From an uncultured cyanobacterium (GTDB taxonomy: Bacteria > Cyanobacteriota > Cyanobacteriia > Cyanobacteriales > Geitlerinemataceae), in the NCBI GenBank assembly GCA_937899645.1, contig CALCCD010000067.1, forward strand, positions 1 through 64,000: 64,000 bases of DNA, written 5' to 3'. Of this stretch, positions 63,248 through 64,000 are shown in pieces. Positions within the stretch are counted from its first letter, which is position 1. Each line of letters opens with the position of its first letter. The notes under the pieces were generated by a model. It was not told the origin of the DNA and searched no databases. It saw only the letters and a program-made list of their open reading frames with translations. A program made the translations under genes and the position numbers.

Positions 63248-63495
63248 ACTGGATTATCGGAACGATGCTGCTGGCGCTACTCGTGCCCATGTACGTGGCC
63301 TTCGACAGTCAACATATCTGGCAGAAAATGCTGGCTTTTGCCAGTGTTTCGACCAAGTCTTCGATGTTAATTTTGGCGATCTCGGTGCTGCGCGATGACT
63401 GGACGATCGGGGTGGTGGGCGTGTTAGTCCTCTGCGTGGGGAATGCGGCGCTGATGCTGTTAGCACAGACGATCAAACAGGTGGATAAATGGTAG
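63244..63495 (+). CDS. mrpF: Na+/H+ antiporter subunit F
   Basis: An 83-residue small membrane protein with three helices. The motif KSSMLILAISVLRDDWTIGVVG resembles the central part of MnhF/MrpF, and its place between E and G supports the call. Sequence similarity alone is weak for this family. It overlaps mrpG by seven bases. Confidence 0.75.
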   Translation: MNWIIGTMLLALLVPMYVAFDSQHIWQKMLAFASVSTKSSMLILAISVLRDDWTIGVVGVLVLCVGNAALMLLAQTIKQVDKW

Positions 63496-63770
63496 TCGCA
63501 ATCTTAAGCAACGTCTGCATTGCCGTCGGCTTGGTGTTTTTGCTGTGGGGAACCTGGCCGCTACTGGGCAAGCGTTCGGTGCTGTTCAAGCTCCACAGCC
63601 TGTCGGTGGCCGATACCCTCGGGTCGATGGCGATCGTCGTCGGCCTGCTGATACGCATCCCGCGCGAGTGGCCGCTACTGGTGCTGGCGCTGATTTCCCT
63701 CGCGATTTGGAATACGATTTTGGGCTACGTGCTGGCCTACTGTTCGACGGAGGGGCGCACCAATGATTGA
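63489..63770 (+). CDS. mrpG: Na+/H+ antiporter subunit G
   Basis: A 93-residue protein with three membrane helices, including SVLFKLHSLSVADTLGSMAIVVGLLI, the HxxxxxDTLG-type core of MnhG/MrpG. It overlaps the gene before by seven bases and the gene after by eight, so the whole set is probably translated in a coupled way. Confidence 0.88.
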   Translation: MVVAILSNVCIAVGLVFLLWGTWPLLGKRSVLFKLHSLSVADTLGSMAIVVGLLIRIPREWPLLVLALISLAIWNTILGYVLAYCSTEGRTND

Positions 63771-64000
63771 GTCCGTTTCGGATCTCGACGTGCTGGCGAT
63801 CGTGTTGCTGCTGCCCGCCGCCGCCATCATGACGACGCTGCAAAAGAACCCCTATCACGCCCTGGTGGTGCGCGGTCTCCTCGGATCCGTGGCGGCGCTG
63901 GTCTACGCGCTGCTCGGCGCGGCGGACGTGGCGCTGACCGAAGCGCTGGTGGGTACGATGCTGGCGATTACGCTCTACGCTGTGGCGGTGCGATCGTCGC
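63763..64000 (+). CDS. DUF4040 / MrpB-like antiporter subunit, incomplete at the window edge
   Basis: The ATG at 63763 overlaps the end of mrpG and opens a frame that runs off the window after 79 codons. It encodes a hydrophobic protein with the DUF4040 hallmark LLGSVAALVYALLGAADVALTEALVGTML, found in MbhD and in the C-terminal half of MrpA. The rest of the operon, expected to include further A and B subunits, lies outside this window. Confidence 0.85.
   Translation, partial: MIESVSDLDVLAIVLLLPAAAIMTTLQKNPYHALVVRGLLGSVAALVYALLGAADVALTEALVGTMLAITLYAVAVRSS

Overview
The window comes from a GC-rich cyanobacterium. Direct support is a 38-residue PsbX gene at 40250-40366 followed by a Ycf66 gene, a YggT/Ycf19-type membrane protein, an NSI/Ycf52-type acetyltransferase, cyanobacterial-type RibBA and Urt proteins, and very frequent GCGATCGC (HIP1) octamers inside genes. 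I cannot name the genus from sequence alone. No tRNA, rRNA, CRISPR array or complete transposase was seen.

Layout. 1-2.9 kb: a glycine-rich membrane protein, RNase III and divergent MurD. 3.1-8.4 kb: a partner-switching signalling locus made of a PP2C phosphatase, a very unusual ammonium transporter-PAS-PP2C fusion, a GHKL (anti-sigma/SiaB-like) kinase and a STAS antagonist. 8.5-10.8 kb: a class I lysyl-tRNA synthetase and a b561-like cytochrome. 11.3-15.4 kb: rpsB-tsf with a strong terminator, a conserved hypothetical gene and an M48 peptidase. 15.6-22.4 kb: a DUF4330 protein and a dispersed urea ABC transporter set (urtB, urtC, urtD, urtE, no urtA), broken by an orphan, a LURP-one gene, a terminator, a palindromic repeat and a Uma2 gene. 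22.4-25.6 kb: Coq4-like, Spy-like and a NarL-type two-component pair.

25.9-34.1 kb: two adjacent coiled-coil proteins, the acetyltransferase, RibBA, a small exported protein, a 2Fe-2S ferredoxin, a PspA/IM30 homologue and a phytanoyl-dioxygenase-like enzyme. 34.2-39.6 kb: a hypothetical protein, aldo/keto reductase, Kelch protein, truncated sulfotransferase, family 2 glycosyltransferase and EamA exporter. 39.7-48.6 kb: a MITE-like repeat, YggT, PsbX, Ycf66, two tandem TolB-like lipoproteins, an HtrA-like protease with two PPC-like domains, a TPR protein, Pgk, a universal stress protein and a hexose-6-phosphate mutarotase. 48.6-57 kb: a long gene-free leader, an FHA-PAS-GGDEF-EAL protein, a second copy of the MITE-like repeat, an RTX-type acidic protein, a 2OG oxygenase and an orphan membrane-anchored protein. 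57-64 kb: a CheY-like regulator with a duplicated 3' end, peptide deformylase, a small membrane protein, a low-molecular-weight phosphatase, an exported orphan, and the start of an Mrp Na+/H+ antiporter operon (C-D-E-F-G-DUF4040) that runs off the right edge.

The most interesting locus is 3.1-8.4 kb. An Amt channel with its pore residues apparently intact is joined to a PAS domain and a SpoIIE/RsbU phosphatase, next to a soluble phosphatase with the same type of catalytic domain and one kinase/antagonist pair. This suggests ammonium availability is read directly into a partner switch. That is inference from architecture and neighbourhood.
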